From positions 1 through 9,120 of the forward strand of contig CAIXMD010000402.1 in the NCBI GenBank assembly GCA_903920415.1: 9,120 bases of DNA, read 5' to 3'. Of the stretch, positions 1-5,840 are shown one piece after another; the stretch's first letter is position 1, and every line of letters starts with the position of its first letter. The notes under the pieces are model-generated. The model was not told the origin of the DNA. It made no database searches and was given only the letters and a program-made list of their open reading frames with translations. The stretch comes from an uncultured Desulfomonile sp. Its GTDB lineage: Bacteria > Desulfobacterota > Desulfomonilia > Desulfomonilales > Desulfomonilaceae. The position numbers and the translations under genes were made by a program.

Positions 1-14
1 AAGTTCAGTTAAAG

Positions 15-64
15 TTCAGGTCGGGACCCCCTTGGTTTTCGCAATAAATCGGTCCCGACCTGAA
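15..64. repeat. Perfect 14-bp inverted repeat, possible hairpin or double operator
   Basis: Positions 15-28 (TTCAGGTCGGGACC) are the exact reverse complement of 51-64, with 22 nt between them. Each arm contains its own near-palindrome, GGTC-GG-GACC at 19-28 and GGTC-CC-GACC at 51-60, with centres 32 bp apart, about three helical turns. No T-run follows on the + strand, and only a poor one (CTTTAACT) follows on the - strand, so a classical intrinsic terminator is not well supported. The sequence AAGTTCAG is also directly repeated at 1-8 and 12-19. It could be a two-site operator, a hairpin of an upstream transcript, or a dispersed repeat. Confidence 0.6.
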
Positions 65-189
65 GCCCTGAGAATTGGGGATTGGGTGGTGGCGGCACTG
101 ATAGCAGGAATGTACTTTTGGAGCGCCCTCTCGTTTTTGACGCTACGCGGGCTTCTCTTCTTCCAATCGCACACGTTTGCCATTTTCAT
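16..189 (-). CDS. Doubtful small basic protein (57 aa)
   Basis: A minus-strand frame starts at ATG (complement of 187-189) and ends at TGA inside the inverted repeat at its 3' end. It has a good ribosome binding site: AAGGAG lies 7 nt upstream of the ATG. The predicted product begins MKMANVCDWKKRSPRSVKNE, is rich in Lys and Arg, has one Cys, and has no signal peptide or membrane segment. I recognise no family. The + strand carries a competing 73-codon frame (32-253, TTG start) without a ribosome binding site, so the minus-strand frame is the better candidate. The only promoter-like pairing seen upstream on the minus strand is weak. It may not be a gene. Confidence 0.25.
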   Translation of the reverse strand: MKMANVCDWKKRSPRSVKNERALQKYIPAISAATTQSPILRASGRDRFIAKTKGVPT

Positions 190-314
190 CAGACTACTCC
201 TTACGCTTTCACAAGGTTACCTTAACTTAGATTTCTATAATTATGTATATTGATGCTGAATATCCATTAAGGATGCAAAGTTTCCCTATCAGACAGCCAT
301 CAGTAATTTCAAAT

Positions 315-371
315 GGTTTGGCGGCAAACCGCACGCAAAGACTTTCTTCCTTCCTTGAATTGTGCTATAAT
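315..371 (+). promoter_or_regulatory. Extended -10 promoter for the gene at 420, with an upstream palindrome
   Basis: TGC-TATAAT (363-371) is a perfect extended -10 element. Position 343-348 (TTTCTT), where a -35 box would lie at 17-bp spacing, matches the consensus poorly, which is tolerable for an extended -10 promoter. Transcription should start near 378, giving a leader of about 40 nt. Just upstream, GGTTTG (315-320) and CAAACC (325-330) form a 6-bp inverted repeat around GCGG, a possible regulator site. The rest of 190-419 shows no gene. Confidence 0.6.
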
Positions 372-419
372 CAACTTGTTACGTATTACTTACTTGAATC
401 GACTGACGGAGGTTGAATT

Positions 420-689
420 ATGAAATTTACCGTGACAATTCTTTCAATAATTCTGGTGTGTTCTTTCGTAGGAGCCCATAGTGCTTACGCCGTAGGGTAT
501 GAAACTTATAGTGCAAAAGACTCTCCTGAATCCGAAACCAAGACAACCGGTCAGTCTGCCCAAAGCCTGTACAAGGCATTCGAGAAGGCAACTTTCGTTG
601 AAAAGTACCCGGCCATCCTCGACGAAGTAGCACTGTTTGTTAAGGATGTCTTAGGTCAATTCGGGTTAACGGATGGCAAGAATCGCTGA
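420..689 (+). CDS. Small exported protein of unknown function (89 aa)
   Basis: The ATG at 420 is preceded by GGAGG (408-412) at 7-nt spacing and by a strong extended -10 promoter, so this is very likely a real gene. Residues 1-24 form a Sec signal peptide: Lys2, a hydrophobic core, and an AYA cleavage site (A22-Y23-A24, then VGYE). Cys14 is in the core but is not preceded by a lipobox, so a lipoprotein is unlikely. The mature part is about 65 residues, hydrophilic, without cysteines. It has a Ser/Thr/Glu-rich stretch (about 30-48) followed by a probable amphipathic helical region (about 50-83). I recognise no family. The location should be periplasmic or extracellular. Downstream sequence (690-840) looks partly protein-like in other frames, so the present stop could be a truncation. 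It appears to be a single-gene unit. Confidence 0.7.
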   Translation: MKFTVTILSIILVCSFVGAHSAYAVGYETYSAKDSPESETKTTGQSAQSLYKAFEKATFVEKYPAILDEVALFVKDVLGQFGLTDGKNR

Positions 690-934
690 CTGGAGAATCT
701 GGTCGGGCAGAGCAGTCGTTTCAATGTGACAGGGGATTTCGGACAGTCTGAGTCGTTGACTGTCGGAATAATGTGTCGACAGCAGGTGTGCGGGTAGTTC
801 CGTATACCATAGTCGAGAAAGTACTCGAAATCTTATGAATTAGGTCAGGATGGGACTTAAGCCTGATTCTTTCACGAAATCACGGGCCGGGGCAGTTCTC
901 GGTCGAAATAAGCGTTGGGTATGAGGTTAAGATC
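690..934. other. Intergenic region without an intact gene
   Basis: No ORF with a ribosome binding site is seen here. A 7-bp inverted repeat GACAGTC (742-748) / GACTGTC (758-764) has a 9-nt loop and no T-run. A weaker hairpin, TCAGG (845-849) / CCTGA (862-866), is followed by TTCTTTC and could be a poor terminator for the gene at 420. Part of 690-840 reads as plausible protein in two different frames, suggesting decayed coding sequence. No clear promoter for the gene at 935 was found. Confidence 0.4.
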
Positions 935-3508
935 ATGAAAAGCTTACAGGCGTTATTGGTTGTGTTGCTTTTTCTTTCTGGAGCATCCACGTCTGTAACT
1001 GCTGCGGTAGGTGAGGAAAAGAATCCGTACAAGGCCGGTATCTCAGCCATGATGGCCGGGGACCCCCAAAGAGCAGTGGATCTTCTTACCGAGGCGATAG
1101 CAGCCGATCCCAATGACTTCCGCTATTACAATGACAGAGGGGTAGCGTACAAGAAGTGCGGCAATCTTGATATGGCTCTAACTGATTATTCCAAAGCTAT
1201 TCAACTCAAGCCGACTTACACTCATGCCCTCAATAATCGCGGGTTGGTCTATTTGGAACAGGGTCTTTATGATCAGGCCATCAAAGATTTTTCTGAAGCC
1301 TTGAAGCACGGGGGATTGCAGTCCAAGATCTATACCAATTTGGGCATTGCCCGAGCCAGACAGGGAGATCATCTTGCTGCCATAAAGGATTTTGACAAGG
1401 CCTTCTCCTTTCGACCATTGGATTATCGGTCCTTTATTTTCATGGCTGAATCTTTGGAGCAAACGGGTGAGAAAGTTCAGGCTCTCAAGACGTACCAACT
1501 TGCGCGAGGACTCGTCGAAGAACCTCACACCAAAGATCTCCTTGAGAAAAAAATTGCCTCTCTCGAAACCAACGGACCGGGACTCAAAACAGTTCCCGGA
1601 GCTGCGTCCTTGGGCCAGCTTAACAACACTAAACCGAATTCTGACGAAAAAGGACAGTCGCGCCACGAACCGGCAAAACAAGCCGCCCAGATCAGAGAGA
1701 TTGCTCGTGCCCAGCCACTTCCAGAAGCAAGTATTACCCTTAAGAAACGATCTCCTGACCCTGAAAAGATTTCTGTAGGATCACTGGAAGCCCTCGACCG
1801 GCTTAGCCGCACGAAAGCCATGGACAAGTTTTCGTCTGTCTCCGTGGATATATATCGGCAGGGGATTGAATTCTTGGATAAATCCGACATGACCAAGGCT
1901 CTGGTCAGGTTTGAGGACACGCGACAACTGGAGCGTAGGAAAAAGAATTTCTTCGCGGTGGGCTGGAGTGATTTGGAAATTGGTCGTGTCCACGCGAAGA
2001 TGGGTGACCATGTAAAGGCCGATGCATACTTTGGAGAAGCTCTAAAGATTTTCGAAGGGTTGAAGATGGGAGAAGAGACGATCCTTGCCTTGGTTGAGTT
2101 GGCCTCCAACCATCTATTCGCAGGGAGAAGAGACAAAGCAACTTTACTGTTTTCAAAAGCGAGGGAAAGAGCAGCTTCGGAAGGTCATCAAAATCTGGCG
2201 GCAGCAATCGGAGACATTGCCGAAGGAAGGTCATCCATTTGGGACAAACGCAAAACGCCGGTAGACCAACAAAGGCAGGGTGACAAGAATACTATCCTTC
2301 AAAACAAGACAGAGTCACCCGCACAAATTCCCGGCCCTTCGAATGGGCGGCAAAGTATCGCTCCAGTGAGTCAACAGACCACCTCCGCCGGCTCCAGCAA
2401 GGAAACACAGGCCCGTGCAACGGAGGGGAAAAAAACTGAACCCCCCAAAGAAATTCCCAAGAATTCAAAAATTGAATCACCTGAAAAAGTCCAAACGAAT
2501 CGAGCAGTCAGCAGCGATCCAGTAATGATCTTGAAAACTCCTTCGACTGAATCCCGTGCATTGGACCGCAGAAACTCTGCAACTCAGAACAGACCACTGA
2601 CCGAGAATCGATCTCAGCCCGACAGAATTGTTCTCTTGCCAGGCGGCTCGGCTCCCACAGATAAAACTGTTTCGGCAAATGCTCGAACAAATGCTGAAAA
2701 ATCCGGACGAGAGACGAAACCGGGTGTGGAAACCCCTCCAGCCAGCAAGCATAGTTCATTAGGGAAATCAGCCGCGCTGGGAAAACAGGACCGTCCCAGC
2801 CCTTCAGCCACGAGAGATAAGGATTCTCTAGAAAACCTGATCCGTCAAGATCTCATAACACTCAGGGAACTTAAGAAGAAAAGCGATGATCCCCAGATGA
2901 TCGTTGTCTTGGAACAGCTTTCGGATCGATACCTTCAAAAACAGGACTTCGGTAAAGCTTCACATAGCCTGTCAGTCGCCTTAGCATTGAGGGAAAAACT
3001 TTTTCTTTACAGAGGAATGGAACGGATCCTCCAACTGAGAGGAACAACCAGAGAAAACTTGGGCCTTTCTGCCGCAGCTTTGGAGGATTTCACACGTGCC
3101 ATGGCTATCTCTCAAGCCATTGACGGAACGCTTGTGAGGACATTGGAACCGAGGGCAAGAAAGTTGGCCGTTTCCCTCGGCATCGACGCGCCTGTGATCC
3201 TCGACTTGTTCAGAAAACTCTGGAAAGCCAGGTCCGAGGGAGACGGTCACGGCGAAACACAAGCCCTGTTTTTGATAGGACGAATTTACGACAAGGCTGA
3301 ACGGAACTCGGAAGCGCTGTCCTATTACGAACGATCTTCCGCCTGCATGCTGGTGAACAGGGCCCGTATTTTCGAGAAGATGGGCAATGAAAAATTGGCC
3401 GAGCAGTATTACGGACAGGCTCTCGAAGCCCTGAGAGAACTTGATTATTCCGGTTACCTGAATATTATGAGAAAGACCCCAGCGGCCGGGACTCTGTCGC
3501 AACATTAA
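935..3508 (+). CDS. Large exported tetratricopeptide-repeat (TPR) protein (857 aa)
   Basis: The ATG at 935 has GAGG (923-926) 8 nt upstream and opens a Sec signal peptide (residues 1 to about 24, cleavage near VTA-A), so the protein should act in the periplasm or at the cell surface. Residues about 31-195 hold around five consecutive TPR units, for example GVAYKKCGNLDMALTDYSKA near 69-88. A basic, polar linker (about 205-283) follows, then a second TPR block (about 302-430). Next comes a long low-complexity linker rich in Ser, Thr, Pro, Gln, Lys and Arg (about 436-630), then a C-terminal helical and TPR-like domain (about 630-857). TPRs are protein-binding scaffolds and no catalytic domain is visible, so a scaffold or assembly role is inferred and the partner is unknown. 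The 61-residue membrane protein gene follows after 33 bp, probably in the same transcript. Long minus-strand frames inside this gene look like shadows. Confidence 0.85.
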   Translation: MKSLQALLVVLLFLSGASTSVTAAVGEEKNPYKAGISAMMAGDPQRAVDLLTEAIAADPNDFRYYNDRGVAYKKCGNLDMALTDYSKAIQLKPTYTHALNNRGLVYLEQGLYDQAIKDFSEALKHGGLQSKIYTNLGIARARQGDHLAAIKDFDKAFSFRPLDYRSFIFMAESLEQTGEKVQALKTYQLARGLVEEPHTKDLLEKKIASLETNGPGLKTVPGAASLGQLNNTKPNSDEKGQSRHEPAKQAAQIREIARAQPLPEASITLKKRSPDPEKISVGSLEALDRLSRTKAMDKFSSVSVDIYRQGIEFLDKSDMTKALVRFEDTRQLERRKKNFFAVGWSDLEIGRVHAKMGDHVKADAYFGEALKIFEGLKMGEETILALVELASNHLFAGRRDKATLLFSKARERAASEGHQNLAAAIGDIAEGRSSIWDKRKTPVDQQRQGDKNTILQNKTESPAQIPGPSNGRQSIAPVSQQTTSAGSSKETQARATEGKKTEPPKEIPKNSKIESPEKVQTNRAVSSDPVMILKTPSTESRALDRRNSATQNRPLTENRSQPDRIVLLPGGSAPTDKTVSANARTNAEKSGRETKPGVETPPASKHSSLGKSAALGKQDRPSPSATRDKDSLENLIRQDLITLRELKKKSDDPQMIVVLEQLSDRYLQKQDFGKASHSLSVALALREKLFLYRGMERILQLRGTTRENLGLSAAALEDFTRAMAISQAIDGTLVRTLEPRARKLAVSLGIDAPVILDLFRKLWKARSEGDGHGETQALFLIGRIYDKAERNSEALSYYERSSACMLVNRARIFEKMGNEKLAEQYYGQALEALRELDYSGYLNIMRKTPAAGTLSQH

Positions 3509-3541
3509 AAGTTACCAACTTTGATTCTGAAGGTTCCCTTT

Positions 3542-3727
3542 ATGCTTAGGAGAATTTTCACGAGCAATGAGTTTGCAGTACTCGTCCTCGCTGCAGCAGC
3601 CATGTCCTTGGTCCTGCTGTACTTGAGCGGAAGAACTGTGGCAACAGTGTTAGGGGTGTGTCTTCTCGTGCTAGCGGGGATCTTGATCTTTTTCGGCGAC
3701 CGAAAAAAGGACTCCGATACTGAATAG
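3542..3727 (+). CDS. Small two-helix membrane protein (61 aa), function unknown
   Basis: I chose the ATG at 3542 because GAAGG (3529-3533) lies 8 nt upstream. The frame could also open at a TTG at 3521, which lacks a ribosome binding site and would add seven residues. The protein has two hydrophobic segments (about 11-29 and 34-51) joined by a short turn containing SGR. It begins with the basic MLRR and ends in a charged tail, DRKKDSDTE, which suggests a helical hairpin in the inner membrane. It lies 33 bp after the TPR gene and probably shares its transcript, so it may anchor or assist the TPR protein, but this rests on position alone. No family is recognised, and the short length leaves some doubt. 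Confidence 0.55.
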   Translation: MLRRIFTSNEFAVLVLAAAAMSLVLLYLSGRTVATVLGVCLLVLAGILIFFGDRKKDSDTE

Positions 3728-3771
3728 CATCCCGGTTCTACAAGGTAATTTGGTTCACCCTGCCGGTTAGT

Positions 3772-3791
3772 GCCCATGAAGGGGCTCTTTT
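3772..3791 (+). terminator. Weak intrinsic terminator after the TPR operon
   Basis: GCCC (3772-3775) pairs with GGGC (3782-3785) across a 6-nt loop, and TCTTTT (3786-3791) follows. The stem is only 4 bp, so it is weak, but its place between two converging genes is where a terminator is expected. Confidence 0.35.
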
Positions 3792-4074
3792 AAGGGCTGA
3801 TAACCTGGTAAGTGTAAGAGAATTTGAGGCCGTTACAGCCATCGGAACACACTCTATGGCCGTAGCTCTTGCAGGTGAGATCCGCTTCAAATCCGATGTC
3901 AGGCGAACGGTCAACAGGGATATCGAAAGCAAAATTACCGACCGTGTTGTCATTCAGACAACGACAGGTTATGTGGCATTTCGTCCAGATTTGTTCCCCA
4001 GATGCAGGGGAAAATGATCCTATTGTCAGCAGCACGACCGCAACAAAAATAACCCTTGTGTGGAAAATTGGCAT
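3790..4074 (-). CDS. Secreted cysteine-rich mini-protein (94 aa)
   Basis: On the minus strand the ATG (complement of 4072-4074) is preceded by AGGGA about 5 nt upstream. Residues 1-26 form a clear Sec signal peptide, with a basic Arg7, a hydrophobic core about 9-19, and likely cleavage after A24-S25-G26. The mature part of about 68 residues has exactly six cysteines (33, 37, 39, 68, 76, 80), in a CxxxCxC cluster and a CxxxxxxxCxxxC cluster. An even count in an exported protein suggests up to three disulfides; metal binding is the alternative. I recognise no family. It is convergent with the TPR gene and divergent from the acyl-CoA synthetase gene, so it is probably transcribed alone. A TATATA box lies close upstream but has no well-spaced -35 partner. 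A 92-codon frame on the + strand (3869-4147) overlaps it but lacks such features. Confidence 0.7.
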   Translation of the reverse strand: MPIFHTRVIFVAVVLLTIGSFSPASGEQIWTKCHITCRCLNDNTVGNFAFDIPVDRSPDIGFEADLTCKSYGHRVCSDGCNGLKFSYTYQVISP

Positions 4075-4161
4075 CCTGTTCCCTGTTTTATTTCCTTATA
4101 TACAACTCTATCACAGCATCTTAGGGCAACGCAATAGATTTGAGTAACAACAACGGTGGCT

Positions 4162-4262
4162 TTAGAAACTGTTTGATAAAATTCATATAATAGTGATCAC
4201 ACATCACATATTATCGTGATAGTGCCCTGCGGGGAAGTTGATTCAGCGTCTTTATCGTGGTA
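4162..4262 (+). promoter_or_regulatory. Putative promoter with operator-like repeats upstream of the ligase gene
   Basis: TATAAT lies at 4186-4191, with only a weak -35 (TTAGAA, 4162-4167, 18-bp spacing). Immediately after it come the perfect palindrome GTGATCAC (4193-4200) and the inverted pair ATCAC (4203-4207) / GTGAT (4216-4220). The sequence TTATCGTG occurs at 4211-4218 and again at 4252-4259, both followed by a purine and TA, 41 bp apart or about four helical turns. Sites over and just after the predicted start point suggest a repressor. The regulator is not identifiable from the sequence. Confidence 0.5.
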
Positions 4263-4302
4263 ACATGCTTGTCGCTTTAATCATTTTCAGACGGGAGTCA
4301 GT

Positions 4303-5790
4303 ATGAATCTCAGCGAGATAGTGGATCACTTCGCGGAGGATACGCCCGGCAACACGGCCCTCGTTTACGAAGACCGTACCATCACGTACGCGGACTTGCT
4401 AAGTTCAATAAACAAGCTTTCGAACGCTCTTGTAACATCGGGGGTTCAGAAAGGCGACCGGGTACTAACCCTTATGGGAAACAGGCCCGAATTCGCGGTT
4501 GGATATTTTGCAGCCATGAGGATCGGAGCTGTTGCGGTTACTTTGAATCCATTGTCCACTGCCTACGAGTTGAGTCATTACCTGGCCGACTGCAAGCCCG
4601 CTGCAATCCTGTGCAAGGGCGATCAAATCCCGAAAATTCAGAGCATACGGGAAAGAGCTAACTATTTAAAGACTATAATCAGTACGGAGGCAGCACAAGG
4701 AGCCACAACCTTCGAAGCAGTAGAAGCCGAATTCTCTGGAAAATTCATCGCAGTAGACCTCAAACCGGACGATCCGGCCGTGATCATCTTCACCGCCGGA
4801 CTTTTGGGTAAGGCGCTGGGGGCCACCCTAAGCCATCACAACCTGGACACAAACTCCAATTTATTGAGAGATGTCTGCAGACGCGGCTCAGAAAGTCGAG
4901 GGTTAGCTTTGATCCCTCTCTTTCATGCGTTTGGCTGCTCAGTCAACTTGCTGGGCACACTTAAAGCAGGTGGGACCGTTTATCTTGTAGAACGGGTCGA
5001 TTTTCCGTCACTGATACCCTGGTTGCAGAAGGCTCGCATCACCTATACCGGATTGGTTCCGATGGTTTATTACGGACTTCTTTACCATCCCGCTTGCAAA
5101 GACCTCGACCTATCCAGCATCGAAATAAGCATAAGCGGGGGTGCACCCCTATCTATGGAGATCTATGAAAAGTTTTGTGCGCGCTACGGTATTGAGATTT
5201 ACCATGGATACGGTTTGACAGAGGCATCCCCGGTAGTTTCCTGGAACAACATCAATATCCCGAATAAACCCCCAACAGTTGGGAAACCTATCCCGGATGT
5301 CACTATAGAAATACATGACGATCAAGGGAGTCTATTGCCTGTAGGAGCGGAAGGAGAGGTTGCGGTCAAGGGCCCAAATGTAATGTTGGGCTATTTCGGC
5401 AAACCAAATGAAACCAAGACGGTTATCCGTAACGGATGGCTTTACACAGGGGATATCGGTCATCTGGACTCGGACGGTTATCTCACTTTGACCGGCTTGA
5501 AAAAAGATCTCATCATAACGTCCGGCTTTAATGTTTACTGTCAGGAGGTTGAGGAAATATTGATCCGCCATCCCCATGTTGCCGAAGTGGCGCTGGTAGG
5601 GGTGGACGACCTGATGAGAGGACAGGTTATCCATGCTCTGGTCGTGCCGGAAAAGGGGATCAAACCGGATGAGAGAGAGTTGATTCGTTTCTGCAAAGAA
5701 TATCTATCCCGCTACAAGTGTCCCCGCAAGGTTACTGTTGTGAAAGAAATTGTCCGTGACTCCCGCGGAAAGCCTTCGGGTTGGAAATGA
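4303..5790 (+). CDS. AMP-forming acyl-CoA synthetase-like protein with altered adenylation motifs
   Basis: This 495-residue cytosolic protein belongs to the ANL superfamily (AMP-dependent synthetase/ligase), which normally activates a carboxylate to acyl-AMP and then to acyl-CoA. Start: ATG with GGGAG (4293-4297) 5 nt upstream. Recognisable motifs are the PLFHAFG core (A4, 205-211), YGLTE (A5, 303-307), YTGDIG (A7, 381-386) and a C-terminal RGK with the usual catalytic Lys at 490 (A10). The phosphate-binding loop is abnormal: TAGLLGKALG (164-173) where the family has TSGTTG-x-PKG, so the Ser, both Thr, Pro and Lys are all replaced. The A8 hinge reads GLKKD (398-402) instead of GRxKD, and CQEVE replaces PxEVE. 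The C-terminus stops five residues after Lys490, slightly short. The frame is intact. The substrate is unknown, and reduced or different activity is possible. The kinase gene follows after 50 bp. Confidence 0.85.
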   Translation: MNLSEIVDHFAEDTPGNTALVYEDRTITYADLLSSINKLSNALVTSGVQKGDRVLTLMGNRPEFAVGYFAAMRIGAVAVTLNPLSTAYELSHYLADCKPAAILCKGDQIPKIQSIRERANYLKTIISTEAAQGATTFEAVEAEFSGKFIAVDLKPDDPAVIIFTAGLLGKALGATLSHHNLDTNSNLLRDVCRRGSESRGLALIPLFHAFGCSVNLLGTLKAGGTVYLVERVDFPSLIPWLQKARITYTGLVPMVYYGLLYHPACKDLDLSSIEISISGGAPLSMEIYEKFCARYGIEIYHGYGLTEASPVVSWNNINIPNKPPTVGKPIPDVTIEIHDDQGSLLPVGAEGEVAVKGPNVMLGYFGKPNETKTVIRNGWLYTGDIGHLDSDGYLTLTGLKKDLIITSGFNVYCQEVEEILIRHPHVAEVALVGVDDLMRGQVIHALVVPEKGIKPDERELIRFCKEYLSRYKCPRKVTVVKEIVRDSRGKPSGWK

Positions 5791-5794
5791 CCTA

Positions 5795-5840
5795 TTGATA
5801 AGATACTGTTGGGCAGTATAGTCCAGGCGAGGACTACTCG
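5795..5840 (+). promoter_or_regulatory. Putative internal promoter and hairpins over the pilS ribosome binding site
   Basis: TTGATA (5795-5800) and TATAGT (5817-5822), 16 bp apart, make a good sigma-70 promoter, although its leader would be only about 12 nt. ATACTG (5803-5808) / CAGTAT (5814-5819) is a 6-bp inverted repeat with a 5-nt loop. TAGTCC (5819-5824) / GGACTA (5831-5836) is a second with a 6-nt loop, and its right arm covers part of the GAGG ribosome binding site (5829-5832). CGAG (5828-5831) / CTCG (5837-5840) is an alternative short stem over the same site. Confidence 0.45.

Noticed and set aside
236..241. Perfect TATAAT box on the + strand
   Set aside because: It has no acceptable -35 box or extended -10 and lies in an AT-rich stretch. 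The promoter at 363-371 is a better fit for the gene at 420.
32..253. + strand ORF of 73 codons with hydrophobic segments
   Set aside because: It starts at TTG inside the inverted-repeat loop with no ribosome binding site, and its codon content is unremarkable.
319..337. Possible sigma-54 promoter (GG...GC) upstream of the gene at 420
   Set aside because: The GG-to-GC spacing is 9 in one register. The 10-nt register matches only part of the -24 and -12 boxes, and the TGC-TATAAT element nearby is far better.
687..689. UGA as a possible selenocysteine codon
   Set aside because: The surrounding residues show no redox motif, the open frame after it is short, and I see no convincing SECIS-like hairpin directly downstream.
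1178..2136. Long minus-strand ORFs (167 and 203 codons) inside the TPR gene
   Set aside because: They overlap a TPR gene with clear repeats and a signal peptide. Their translations are rich in Ser, Phe and Arg with no recognisable domain, typical of antisense shadows.
3869..4147. + strand ORF of 92 codons opposite the cysteine-rich gene
   Set aside because: It shows no ribosome binding site or recognisable domain. The minus-strand frame has a signal peptide, six cysteines and a ribosome binding site.
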